Source: Aliishimia sp039978895
GTDB taxonomy: Bacteria; Pseudomonadota; Alphaproteobacteria; Rhodobacterales; Rhodobacteraceae
Direction of reading: 5' to 3'
NCBI GenBank assembly: GCA_039978895.1
Contig: JBDWAL010000036.1
Location: 1-64,000 of the forward strand
Length of the DNA stretch: 64,000 bases
Under the pieces are notes generated by a model. The model was not told the DNA's origin. It was given only the letters and a program-made list of their open reading frames with translations, and did no database searches. The translations under genes were made by a program, and so were the position numbers. Within the stretch, counting starts at the first letter, position 1. Every line of letters begins with the position of its first letter. Below are positions 43,333 through 52,346 of this stretch, in pieces.

Positions 43333-45933
43333 ATGATCGTCGAACGCGATGCAGAATTGGATGTTCTTGCCAAAGCTTTGCGCTCAATATCACGGGGCGG
43401 CGGGCAGCTTGTTCTGGTACGTGGCGAAGCCGGTATTGGGAAATCGACTTTTATTGAGCATTTTCTTTCAAGGGCTGCCGACCAACATCAGACAGTCATC
43501 GCTTGGTGTGACCCATTGAATACGCCACGCCCGCTCGGCCCAGTTCGCGATCTTGTGGCAGAAGTGAACAGCCGCACGACAAAACAAATGGGCGAGTTTG
43601 ATTATTTTGAGGGCTTCGTAGCACAAGCTCAGAAGGCTAAAGCACCACTTGTTCTCGTTTTAGAAGATCTTCATTGGGCGGATCAGAGATCGCTGGACTG
43701 GCTGATTTACGTTGGTCGGCGATTGTCTCAGCTACCGGTTCTCTTGATTGGCAGTTACCGTGACGACGAAATTGAACCTTCACATCCTTTGCATCACGCA
43801 TTGGCGACCATCCCGGCGGCCCGCAAAACCAATATTGATTTACCTGCCCTGTCTGTGGACGCCGTGGGCTTGCTTGACCCGGACGGAAAATACCGCCCGG
43901 AAAAACTGCACCGTATCACCGGGGGGCATCCGTATTTTGTCGCCGAGATTCTGAATTCAGATAGCGGACCTGACGCGTTGCCGCATTCTATCGCCGATGT
44001 CATCAACGCGCGGATTTCAACGCTTTCCCCTGCTTTGCAACAGTTCCTTGAACTGATCAGTTGCGCTCCGGGAGAGCTTACACCGCCCATTTTGAGCCTG
44101 CTTCACGTAAACAATTTTGGCGCGCTGTGCGATGAAGCAGTCGCCGAGAACATTATGGTTCCCGTTTCCGCGTCTAAGGGACAGGCTTTAAAATTCCGAC
44201 ATGAACTGACCCGGCTCGCCGTTTGCACCCGGATGGGACCCGTGCGCAAACGCGAAAGTCATACTTTATTTTTGGCGGCTCATTTGGCGCAACCCGAACG
44301 AGCACGGCAGTTGGATATGGTTGTTTTTCATGCCGAAGGGGCGCAAGATTTCAAAGCCATCCTAGCAAATGCCCCGCTCGCGGCTGATCGTGCCGCAGCA
44401 CTTGGTGCGCACCGTGAGGCTGCCATGTTTTTGGGAACAGCCCTTGCCTGCATCGACATCGCGCCCCCTCAGGTCGCCGCAGAAATTACTGAAAAGTGGG
44501 CCTATGAAGCTGGGCTGTCTTTGGGCATCGATGACGCTGTCATTGCGGCAAGAAAACGTGCGATCGAACTGTGGACCAAGCTGGCACGTCCTGATCGTGT
44601 TGGCGAAAACCTGCGTTGGTTGTCACGTTTGTATTGGTATCGCGGAGAAGCTCAAAAAGCGGAAGCCTACGTTCTTCAGGCCATCGATATTCTCGAAGGG
44701 GAAGCTGTTACAGCCGAAACCGGCAAAGCCTTCGCGCTGCGAGCGCAATTTTACATGCTGCAAGATCGTATGAAAAAAGCTGTCAAATGGGCGGCCCGCG
44801 CTCTGACAATTGCCCAACAGTTTTCCGATTTTGAGACACAAGCTCATGCTTTGAACACGACGGGGTCTGCCAAACTATTCAGGGGGGATTCTGAAGGAGA
44901 ATTGTATCTACGCCAAAGCTTGAGCATCGCCCATGACTACGCCCTGCACGAACAAGCGGCACGAGTTTATACCAATCTGTCCGAATGCTTAATCGAGATG
45001 CGGGAACTGGACCGCGCTGAGGCATTGCTTGAGGAAGGTATCGCGTTCGACACGGCAAATGATCTGGATGCTTGGACCTACTACCTGATCGGACGAAAGG
45101 CACAATTGAGGTTCGAGCAAAATCGCTACGAAGACTCCGTTCAAATTGCGCAATCGGTTTTGAAACAGCCAAACCAAACTTTGTTGATGCAACTACCCGC
45201 GCGGATCATTCTTTCACGCGCTAAACTGCGATTGGGGTCCGCCGATGCTGTGGCCGAATTGGACGAAGCCACTGAACATGCAAAACAGATCGGTGAACCG
45301 CAATATCTGGTGACTATGTTGGTGGCTAAGGTCGAACACGCCGTATTGCAAAACGACCCTTCCCTCGCACGCGGTGCACTTCATACCTTGTCTGGAATGG
45401 ATGCAGCTGTCTTTAGCGCAGGCAAGCGTGGCGACTACCAATTCTGGGCGCATCTGGTCGGTGCAGCCAGCCGGCAAATGTCTGTTCCAGAACCTTATGC
45501 GCTCTTTCTTTCCGGTGAATATGATGCCGCCGCAATGCTATTCGAAGCACAAGGGGCCAATTACCTCTCTGGATGGGTTCGCGTGGCACAAGGGACTGTT
45601 GAGTGTGCGGACAAAATATTTGCGACCTATGGGGCCACAGCCGCACGCCAATCCATACGAAAACGGTTTGAAATGCCTTCTTTGACAGCACATTCTCGCG
45701 GACTTTACCGGGCTGCTAAGGCGCATCCGTATGAATTGACCGGCAAAGAACAAGCCGTTCTTGCCATGTTAGCTGATGGCAAAAGCAACGCGTTGATCGC
45801 CAGTGAACTGTCACGGTCACGTCGAACAATCGAAAATCATGTCTCCTCTATTCTCTCAAAACTTAGCTGTAATAACAGGCTTGAAGTGGTTTTGCGTACG
45901 CAAAGCGAACCGTGGATTTTGCCCGAAAAATAG
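43333..45933 (+). CDS. Large LuxR-type regulator with ATPase domain (LAL/MalT-like)
   Basis: An 866-residue STAND-type regulator. The start at 43333 gives MIVERDAELDVLAKALRS, the usual beginning just ahead of the AAA ATPase; the frame stays open upstream to 43150 without support. Walker A is RGEAGIGKST (about residues 30-39), Walker B is LVLVLEDLHWAD. The middle is TPR-like helical repeats (about 360-760). The C-terminal LuxR HTH is ELTGKEQAVLAMLADGKSNALIASELSRS followed by RRTIENHVSSIL. It responds to an unknown ligand with ATP hydrolysis and oligomerisation. Targets may be the neighbouring genes. Confidence 0.9.
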   Translation: MIVERDAELDVLAKALRSISRGGGQLVLVRGEAGIGKSTFIEHFLSRAADQHQTVIAWCDPLNTPRPLGPVRDLVAEVNSRTTKQMGEFDYFEGFVAQAQKAKAPLVLVLEDLHWADQRSLDWLIYVGRRLSQLPVLLIGSYRDDEIEPSHPLHHALATIPAARKTNIDLPALSVDAVGLLDPDGKYRPEKLHRITGGHPYFVAEILNSDSGPDALPHSIADVINARISTLSPALQQFLELISCAPGELTPPILSLLHVNNFGALCDEAVAENIMVPVSASKGQALKFRHELTRLAVCTRMGPVRKRESHTLFLAAHLAQPERARQLDMVVFHAEGAQDFKAILANAPLAADRAAALGAHREAAMFLGTALACIDIAPPQVAAEITEKWAYEAGLSLGIDDAVIAARKRAIELWTKLARPDRVGENLRWLSRLYWYRGEAQKAEAYVLQAIDILEGEAVTAETGKAFALRAQFYMLQDRMKKAVKWAARALTIAQQFSDFETQAHALNTTGSAKLFRGDSEGELYLRQSLSIAHDYALHEQAARVYTNLSECLIEMRELDRAEALLEEGIAFDTANDLDAWTYYLIGRKAQLRFEQNRYEDSVQIAQSVLKQPNQTLLMQLPARIILSRAKLRLGSADAVAELDEATEHAKQIGEPQYLVTMLVAKVEHAVLQNDPSLARGALHTLSGMDAAVFSAGKRGDYQFWAHLVGAASRQMSVPEPYALFLSGEYDAAAMLFEAQGANYLSGWVRVAQGTVECADKIFATYGATAARQSIRKRFEMPSLTAHSRGLYRAAKAHPYELTGKEQAVLAMLADGKSNALIASELSRSRRTIENHVSSILSKLSCNNRLEVVLRTQSEPWILPEK

Positions 45934-46036
45934 GTAAGCCAATCTCCAAAATTGAGTATCGGCACGCATGCGCGAGCCCGCTTGTCATGTTACGAATTGA
46001 CGTAATTTGAGAGACTAGGATATCGGAGATTGCAAA

Positions 46037-46451
46037 ATGCGTTATCAATTAAAAAAACGTCTACATTTCGTCTTATAACACGTCGGGATCAAGCGCTGCT
46101 GACGCACTACCGTCGGAAGATTTCACCATTGCCTACACGCCAATTGAAGTGAGCTATTCGCGCGTTTCACTTGGCTTAACGACCGGTGACGATGGCGCCG
46201 AAAAACCCAACTTTCAGTCTTTGGAGATTAGACCTCCACGCAAACCTCCTAGCCAATCAACGCAGAATGACGATGATGAATTGATCTTCGTTAAAAGTGA
46301 CATGGATCAAGCCGACGTGTTCGATCTTGCCATAGAAACCGAAGGGCCAGCCCCCTTGCGCGGCTTACTGTTACCAGCGGTTCAAGCAGGCGGAATGGTC
46401 ATTGAAGAAGACGCCGTCGCGTTGGCTTTTGATGATTTCATCTTAGTCTGA
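46037..46451 (+). pseudogene. Hcp-like C-terminal fragment with an A-run frameshift
   Basis: ATG at 46037 starts MRYQLKK and stops after a run of seven A at 46050-46056; with six A the frame continues NVYISSYNTSGSSAADALPS, EDFTIAYTPIEVSYSRV and then an acidic tail to 46451. The first part resembles the C-terminal strands of Hcp, the type VI secretion tube protein (pattern L-x-N-V-x-ISS-Y-x-x-SG ... P-x-E-x-x-x-x-x-Y-x-x-I-x-x-x-Y). The N-terminal two thirds of Hcp are missing upstream, and the last 70 residues are unlike Hcp. It may be a remnant, or a small gene switched by slippage. Confidence 0.45.
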
Positions 46452-46652
46452 TTGGGTCGCCTTTGTGGGGCGTTGCGGACTAAGGGCAATCATCGCGACG
46501 CGTCAATGAATGAAACGTTGGATCGGACATATCTTCGCCTTTAACGCGCATTCAGTTTGTCCCGTTCTGTTCTGTTTGTTTGATCGACGCGTCCTGCGCT
46601 GCCCACAGAAAATTCACCGATGCTGCGACCCCGGAAATATTTGGAGAATGAT

Positions 46653-47654
46653 ATGAACAGAACTTTGAATGTAGCAGCCCTTCTGGCATTTTTTGCGACC
46701 AATATGGCACATGCCGCACCCATAGGCGCCTTTAGCGAACTTGAGATGTCCCACAGCTTTGTCATCAACAGCGGTAATATTCCTGCGGGAATTGGAACCA
46801 GCAATCCCGGCAATTCTTTTGAATTCGATGCCGAGGCGACGAGTTCTGTTGATGATCCAACAGGAGATCCGTCACAAACGAATTTTGTTCAAGTCGGCAA
46901 CCCATTCTTAGATCCGCCGCTCCCTTTTGTGTCTCAACGTAACAATGCCACCCAGTTGCCGGGAGGATTTGAAGGGGCGGCTGGCGGATACGCTATTGAG
47001 GTCACGACAGAAGATGATCCAAGAGACGACGTGTTTGATATCACACGCCGCAGCGTCGCACAGGAGGGATCAGCCAGTTCGATCCTTTTGGACGAAACGA
47101 TTGCCTCCGCGGCTTCATCCTTTGTCAGAAGCTCTCGTGATTATCGTTTCACCAACACAACGGATCAATTGATTTCGTTCAATATTGCAGGTCAGTTCGA
47201 CGCGATGCTCAGAGCTGAATACACAGGAAACGATGGCTTAGCGCGCGTTGCAGCTGGGTTCGAATTGGATTTCGTTGGGAATGACGGCGTGGAGATCAAC
47301 TATTTCCCAGTGGCGCCTTACCTGACGATGATTGAAGACAGTGATCCTGGAAGCTTTGTTAGCCATGGCCTTCAAACCTTTTCGGGCGGCGCTACGGATC
47401 TGATTTTCAATGCAGCAGCCTCGGCAAGCGGTTCGGGTGGAACAACACTGGCATCGTTCGAAGGTCAGCACCGGTATGTTTTTGGATTGACCCTAGGTCC
47501 ATCCGCGACAGTTCTACTTAGGACATCGTACACACAAGCAAACTCGGTAGAACACACTCCTCTGGGTGTAGCTGCAGTTCCTCTACCCGCCGGAGGGTTG
47601 CTCTTAATCACAGGCCTTTTCAGTCTTGCCATGACCCGCCGGAGGCGTTCATAA
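46653..47654 (+). CDS. VPLPA-CTERM surface protein
   Basis: A 333-residue exported protein. Signal peptide NRTLNVAALLAFFATNMAHA follows the start at 46653, which has GGAG upstream. The mature part is beta-rich and unrecognised. The C-terminus is VPLPAGGLLLITGLFSLAMTRRRRS: a VPLPA motif, one hydrophobic helix and a basic tail, the PEP-CTERM variant processed by exosortase-like enzymes in Rhodobacterales. Such proteins end up on the cell surface or in the extracellular matrix. No exosortase is in the window. Confidence 0.85.
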   Translation: MNRTLNVAALLAFFATNMAHAAPIGAFSELEMSHSFVINSGNIPAGIGTSNPGNSFEFDAEATSSVDDPTGDPSQTNFVQVGNPFLDPPLPFVSQRNNATQLPGGFEGAAGGYAIEVTTEDDPRDDVFDITRRSVAQEGSASSILLDETIASAASSFVRSSRDYRFTNTTDQLISFNIAGQFDAMLRAEYTGNDGLARVAAGFELDFVGNDGVEINYFPVAPYLTMIEDSDPGSFVSHGLQTFSGGATDLIFNAAASASGSGGTTLASFEGQHRYVFGLTLGPSATVLLRTSYTQANSVEHTPLGVAAVPLPAGGLLLITGLFSLAMTRRRRS

Positions 47655-47868
47655 ATCTTACCTAATTTCGCTGAGATCACACCGCCCAATCTGGTGAAAC
47701 TTATGGCGCAAGGAAACCCTAACAAGGACGATGTCAACTTAAGTCCTTTCGGGTGCCAAATCCAATCCCGTCAAGCAGGATGAAACCATCCACACACACC
47801 GATTTTCGGTTTTCTACTCGATACCTTCATCGATCCGCCCATACCAAACGGCGATTTTAATGAGCCCC

Positions 47869-48927
47869 TCACCAATGCGCAGGACTTTTCTTTAGTGGTG
47901 CCCATAACACGTTGCCTTTTGCGTCACCGATCATCAGATGGGACAGCGACGTTGAAACCACGATTGAAATCACGTCCGCGCCTGTTGCGCTCGAGAGAAG
48001 AACTATCCCTTTTGTCTCATCAAGTTCAGCCAGTTGGACAGTGCCATCGCTAAACCCCACAAACACCGCTTCCTTCTGAGGAAGTGATTGCACGCAGGTC
48101 ACTAAGTTGTCGTCATTGTAAGCCACGCGCACAGGTTCACGCCCTAAAGGCCCGTTTTTCCCATCGAATGGCCAAGCGATCGCTTCGTCAGCCCCGGATG
48201 TGACCAAGTGCGGGATGTCACCCACCCAAGTTAGGCTTTTGATTTTTGCGGGGTATCCGGACATCGCAAAATCCCCATTGTCCCGCAGACGCCACGCGTG
48301 CAATGCGTTTTCTTGCATGCTTGTGACCAAATACTTGCCATCAGGGCTAAAGCAGGTGTCGCCATGAAACCCTTTCCAAAATAACTTTGATGGCGTCCAG
48401 CCTTGGTCTTTCCGACCCCAAACCGTCGCCCCGCCATAGTAAGTTACGGCCAAGCGCTGACCGCCTTTATCAAAGGCAAGGCCACCCACAGTGCTGACGT
48501 GTTCAAAGATGGTTGCTTTGGCGTCCCCCGACACCCAGACATGCGCTTGCCGACCCGACGAACAGGCCCGATATCCGTCGCTGGCGGCAACACAATCAAC
48601 CCAGCGGGTGCCAAATTGCGCTAACTCTTCTAGGTCCCCACCTGAAGACACGCGCAGGAACCTACCATCGTCTCCACCAGTAAGAACATGATCGCCGTCA
48701 GCCGCTATACACAGGACAACGCCCCTGTGCGCGTCAACAGTCTTAACCGGGTTCTCTGGGTGGAAAAAACACACCCTCCCATCTCCAAAGGATACGGCGA
48801 CATGATCACCGACGCTGACCGCCCCGGTCACTGGGACACCGAATGAAAACCGTTCGCCGCGCTGCTCAAGTTCCGTTTTTACGCGGCTAACGGGGTTCAG
48901 GCCGTCGGTGGCTACGCTGCCTTGCAC
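47869..48927 (-). CDS. Cytoplasmic WD40-like beta-propeller protein in the zinc locus
   Basis: A 352-residue protein with about seven WD40-like blades (for example VDAHRGVVLCIAADGDHVLTGGDDGRFL, SPDGKYLVTSMQENALHAWRL, LTWVGDIPHLVTSGADEAIAWPFDG). No signal peptide, so it acts in the cytoplasm. Its start overlaps the end of the CobW-family gene by 16 bases, so the two are coupled. Pairing of a COG0523 GTPase with a WD40 protein in a Zur-linked operon suggests a partner or client protein for metal delivery, which is inferred. Confidence 0.8.
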   Translation of the reverse strand: MQGSVATDGLNPVSRVKTELEQRGERFSFGVPVTGAVSVGDHVAVSFGDGRVCFFHPENPVKTVDAHRGVVLCIAADGDHVLTGGDDGRFLRVSSGGDLEELAQFGTRWVDCVAASDGYRACSSGRQAHVWVSGDAKATIFEHVSTVGGLAFDKGGQRLAVTYYGGATVWGRKDQGWTPSKLFWKGFHGDTCFSPDGKYLVTSMQENALHAWRLRDNGDFAMSGYPAKIKSLTWVGDIPHLVTSGADEAIAWPFDGKNGPLGREPVRVAYNDDNLVTCVQSLPQKEAVFVGFSDGTVQLAELDETKGIVLLSSATGADVISIVVSTSLSHLMIGDAKGNVLWAPLKKSPAHW

Positions 48928-49883
48928 GCTTCAAACCCACCTTTGAGGTCCATCGTGTCAAGATCGCGCCCTATGAAAACCACACGTGAGTTGCGCGGCT
49001 TTTCTTTCGGCCATGGCCCCATTTCCGATCCACTCATCAGCATATGCACTCCTTGGAAAACATAGCGATCTGTCAGTTCTTCGAAATCAAGAATACCCTT
49101 TGAGCGCAGGATATCCTGACCACGCGTCTGCAAGAGCTTGCCAAACCAAGCGTGAAACTTATCAAAATTGAGCGGCACATCAGACACAAACGACACGCTG
49201 GTCACATCATCATCGTGCTCATGGTCATGATCAGACGTCAGAAAGTCGGGCTCGACTTCCAGAACACGGTCAAGGCTGAAGGCGTTCAATCCGACAACCT
49301 CATCGAGTGGCGCGCTGCAATGCGCCGTGCGAATGATTTTGGCATAAGGGTTGATCTTGCGGATACGCGTCTCAACCCGTCCAAGCCCTTCGGCATCAAC
49401 CAGATCAGTCTTGTTGAGCAGAACGACATCGGCGAAGGCGATCTGTTCCTCGGCCTCGTGATAGCTGCCAAGTTGGCCATCAAGATGCACTGCATCTGCA
49501 ACCGTCACGATCGCATCAAGCTTGGTGCAGGCTGCCACATCCTGATCAACGAAAAATGTCTGCGCGACCGGGGCTGGGTCGGCAAGGCCAGTGGTTTCAA
49601 CGATGATCGCATCCAGTTTGTCCGCACGCTTCATAAGCCCGCTCAGGATACGGATTAAATCACCCCTAACCGTGCAACAGATGCAGCCGTTATTCATCTC
49701 AAAGACTTCTTCGTCTGCATCCACGACCAGATCATTGTCGATGCCTTCCTCGCCGAATTCGTTGACGATAACGGCATATTTCTTGCCGTGGCGTTCGGTC
49801 AGGATGCGATTCAAAAGGGTGGTTTTTCCGGCTCCGAGAAAACCAGTCAACACCGTTACAGGCACTTTTGCAGTTTGTTCCAT
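48912..49883 (-). CDS. CobW/COG0523-family GTPase, probable zinc chaperone
   Basis: A 323-residue G3E GTPase. Walker A GFLGAGKTTLLNRIL, the metal site NGCICCTVRGDL (CxCC), the switch ETTGLADPAPV, the NKTD base-recognition motif, and a His/Asp-rich loop DHDHEHDDD before the C-terminal domain. The start at 49883 is used rather than the longer frame. It lies 11 bp downstream of zur on the same strand. Zur-controlled COG0523 proteins (ZigA, ZagA, ZNG1 relatives) hand zinc to client enzymes under scarcity, which fits here. Confidence 0.9.
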   Translation of the reverse strand: MEQTAKVPVTVLTGFLGAGKTTLLNRILTERHGKKYAVIVNEFGEEGIDNDLVVDADEEVFEMNNGCICCTVRGDLIRILSGLMKRADKLDAIIVETTGLADPAPVAQTFFVDQDVAACTKLDAIVTVADAVHLDGQLGSYHEAEEQIAFADVVLLNKTDLVDAEGLGRVETRIRKINPYAKIIRTAHCSAPLDEVVGLNAFSLDRVLEVEPDFLTSDHDHEHDDDVTSVSFVSDVPLNFDKFHAWFGKLLQTRGQDILRSKGILDFEELTDRYVFQGVHMLMSGSEMGPWPKEKPRNSRVVFIGRDLDTMDLKGGFEACKAA

Positions 49884-49894
49884 TGCCTTTCCTT

Positions 49895-50299
49895 TTATGA
49901 AGCTGGCACGCCGGTGCCGCAATCGCTGCATCGACCGTGTATTTCGAGAACGGAATGATTTGGCGAAAAACCAGTCCGCTTTGATAAACCTGCGATACTG
50001 TCGGCAAAGTCCCGGTCGATATGTTCGGTCACGTTGCCGCAATCGCCACAAATCGCAAAGACAGCCGCCTCATGATCGTGAGAACCGCAACAAACGGTCC
50101 ATGCGTTGAGCGACTCGATCCGATGCACCAAGCCAGCATCGAGCAGCTTTTCAAGCGCCCGGTACACAGTGGTTGAGGCTGTAACCCCGTCGCAACGAAG
50201 GTCTTCTAGGATTTCATATGCTGAAAGTGGGCGGTTTTGCCGTTTGAGGTGGCCCAAAACTCGGTCTGCGTGGGTAATTCGCCTTGATTGTTTTTCCAC
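49895..50299 (-). CDS. zur: Zur, Fur-family zinc uptake repressor
   Basis: A 134-residue Fur-family protein: winged HTH (LSAYEILEDLRCDGVTASTTVYRALEKLLDAGLVHRIES), then the regulatory sensor CCGSHDHEAAVFAICGDCGNVTEH and the C-terminal structural zinc pair CSDCG (with CGDCG forming the Cys4 site). I chose GTG at 50299 because an AAAGGCGA lies 8 bases ahead; the ATG at 50335 directly abuts a palindrome and has no ribosome-binding site. The downstream CobW gene and the divergent importer with a Zur-like operator support zinc rather than iron. Confidence 0.85.
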   Translation of the reverse strand: MEKQSRRITHADRVLGHLKRQNRPLSAYEILEDLRCDGVTASTTVYRALEKLLDAGLVHRIESLNAWTVCCGSHDHEAAVFAICGDCGNVTEHIDRDFADSIAGLSKRTGFSPNHSVLEIHGRCSDCGTGVPAS

Positions 50300-50335
50300 T
50301 TTTTCGCCTTTCAAACCAAACGCGCTTGACCTCAT

Positions 50336-50376
50336 GTAACTTAAGAAGTTACTTGATGCAATGTTACAACATTACA
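50336..50376. promoter_or_regulatory. Two palindromes, candidate Zur operator
   Basis: GTAACTT-aag-AAGTTAC at 50336-50352 and tgcAATGTTacAACATTaca at 50357-50376. The second resembles alphaproteobacterial Zur boxes with an AATGTT/AACATT core around two bases. They sit between zur and the divergent ABC importer genes and could control both. Confidence 0.7.
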
Positions 50377-50537
50377 TATTTGACACTCAGTATCCGAATG
50401 ACAAAACTCCTGACTTGACCTTTTGAAAGGCGCGCGATGACAGATTGCAGGCTGCTTGCGTCTTCTTGCCCAAATCGACACAACCCAGCGCACCACCCAA
50501 CTTGGCGTCCTGTCATCAACATGAAGGCAAATAACCC

Positions 50538-51389
50538 ATGAAAGACCTTTTGGCCGATACTGTGCCCTTCGCTGACAAACAAAACACATCGGCGCCCAAC
50601 AGGTGCAGGGATTTGGCGGCGAGTCTTTCTGTACAAAATGCAAGTTGGTCCGTGCCCCGAAGCCAGCGCACGATCCTTCACCCGGTCAGCTTTGATTTGG
50701 CCCCCGGTCGAATTCTTGGCGTCGTGGGCCCCAATGGAGCTGGAAAGTCCACGTTACTCAGGCTGCTCTACCGCTATCACGCCCCATCCAAAGGCGTCGT
50801 CAAAGTGGATGGTGTCGACATTTGGTCCATCTCACCGCGCAAAGCTGCGCAAACTGTCGCAGCCGTGTTGCAAGAACAACCAACTGATTTTGCGTTAACG
50901 GTGAAAGAGATTGTCGCCTTGGGACGCACGCCGCATCGCAGGGGATTTGGTGGCACGGGGGGCGCGAAAGACGCAGGCATCGTGCAGGGCGCATTGGCTC
51001 AATTGGATCTGGGTGCCTTTGCTAACCGTCAGTTGGGTACGTTATCAGGTGGCGAGCGTCAGCGCGTTATGGTTGCCCGCGCGCTGGCCCAGGAACCTCG
51101 CTTGCTGATCCTCGATGAGCCAACGAACCACCTAGATATCCGTCACCAACTAGAGGTAATCGCACTAATCCGCGACCTACCACTGACAATTGTGACCTCG
51201 CTGCACGACCTTAATATGGCGTCGGCGGTCTGTGATGATGTGTTGCTCTTGCAAGCTGGCATGCCGCTTGGATTTGGCCCACCAGACGCTGTATTCACCG
51301 AAAGAACCGTTTCGGATGCGTTCTGCGTGACCGCAAAGCACGAATATCTTGCGCCGAGCGACACAAAACACCTGACATTCCATCTTTAG
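50538..51389 (+). CDS. Fec/Btu-type ABC importer ATPase
   Basis: A 283-residue ABC ATPase. Walker A GVVGPNGAGKST, the signature LSGGERQRVMVARALAQEP and Walker B LLILDEPTNHLDI, matching FecE/BtuD/HmuV-type type II importer subunits. It has an unusually long N-terminus of about 35 residues before the first strand, so a later start is possible. It is the first gene of a three-gene unit, with the binding protein and permease following at 18 and 3 bp. Confidence 0.9.
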   Translation: MKDLLADTVPFADKQNTSAPNRCRDLAASLSVQNASWSVPRSQRTILHPVSFDLAPGRILGVVGPNGAGKSTLLRLLYRYHAPSKGVVKVDGVDIWSISPRKAAQTVAAVLQEQPTDFALTVKEIVALGRTPHRRGFGGTGGAKDAGIVQGALAQLDLGAFANRQLGTLSGGERQRVMVARALAQEPRLLILDEPTNHLDIRHQLEVIALIRDLPLTIVTSLHDLNMASAVCDDVLLLQAGMPLGFGPPDAVFTERTVSDAFCVTAKHEYLAPSDTKHLTFHL

Positions 51390-51407
51390 AGCAAAGGACC
51401 TCAAGAA

Positions 51408-52343
51408 ATGAGAAATATCGTTCTCGGCGCGCTTTCATTCGGCCTCAGCGCAGGGTTGGCTTTCGCGGAAACCACCGTTCAAAGTTGCGACCGCACAGTG
51501 ACATTCGACACCCCACCCCAGCGCGCGATCTCTAACGACGTCAACTTGACCGAGATGATGCTGGTTCTGGGGTTGGCCGACAGCATGGTCGGATACACTG
51601 GCATCTCTGGATGGAAAACGTTGGACGAAGATATGCGCGCCGGCGTTGAGGAATTGCCCGAATTGTCTGCGAAATACCCCTCGAAAGAGGTGCTGGTCGG
51701 CGCGGATGCTGACTTTTTCTTCGCGGGCTGGAATTATGGCATGAAGGTCGGCGGCGAAGTGACACCTGAGTCCCTCGAACCGTTTGGAATTCAAGTTTAT
51801 GAGCTAACAGAAAGCTGCACCCATATCATGGAAAAGGGGCGGTCCAGCATGGACGACATGTATGCCGACCTCACAAATCTCGGGGCAATCTTTGGCATTG
51901 AGAACAAAGCTGCTGCGTTAATTGACAGCTACAAAGCCGATCTCACCTCATTTTCAGAGACCTTGGACGCGGGTGATCCGTTACGGGTGTTTGTTTATGA
52001 CAGTGGCGAGGACGCGCCCTTCACCGCAGGACTTTATGCGATGCCAACGGCGTTGATCGAAGCAGCTGGTGGCATCAATGTCATGGATGATTTTGAAAAA
52101 AGCTGGGGCACGGTGACGTGGGAAGAAGTTGTAGAGCGCAATCCAGAGGTCATAGTTATCGTCAATTACGGCGAGGTGACAGCCGAACAGAAGCGAGAGT
52201 ATATGATGTCCAACCCCGCCTTTGCTGATCTTGACGCCGTCAAGAATGATCGGTTTGTGACGCTTGAGTATGTCGAGGCCACACCTGGACCCCGCAACAT
52301 TCAAGCAATCAAAACCTTGGCAAAGGCTTTCTGGGGCAAATAA
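51408..52343 (+). CDS. ABC importer periplasmic binding protein (Fec/Btu type)
   Basis: A 311-residue binding protein with a signal peptide (IVLGALSFGLSAGLAFA) and the two-lobe helical-backbone fold of siderophore, heme and cobalamin binders: RAISNDVNLTEMMLVLGLADSMVG, LVGADADFFFAGWNYGM, then the C-terminal lobe PEVIVIVNYGE. Two of the cysteines may bond. It belongs to the importer controlled by Zur-like sites, so a zinc complex (metallophore-bound or other) is the likely ligand; iron-siderophore or cobalamin remain possible. Confidence 0.85.
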   Translation: MRNIVLGALSFGLSAGLAFAETTVQSCDRTVTFDTPPQRAISNDVNLTEMMLVLGLADSMVGYTGISGWKTLDEDMRAGVEELPELSAKYPSKEVLVGADADFFFAGWNYGMKVGGEVTPESLEPFGIQVYELTESCTHIMEKGRSSMDDMYADLTNLGAIFGIENKAAALIDSYKADLTSFSETLDAGDPLRVFVYDSGEDAPFTAGLYAMPTALIEAAGGINVMDDFEKSWGTVTWEEVVERNPEVIVIVNYGEVTAEQKREYMMSNPAFADLDAVKNDRFVTLEYVEATPGPRNIQAIKTLAKAFWGK

Positions 52344-52346
52344 GCC

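Noticed and set aside
50336..50352. Rho-independent terminator
   Set aside because: The inverted repeat is AT-rich, lies upstream of zur and beside a Zur-like box, so an operator is the better reading.
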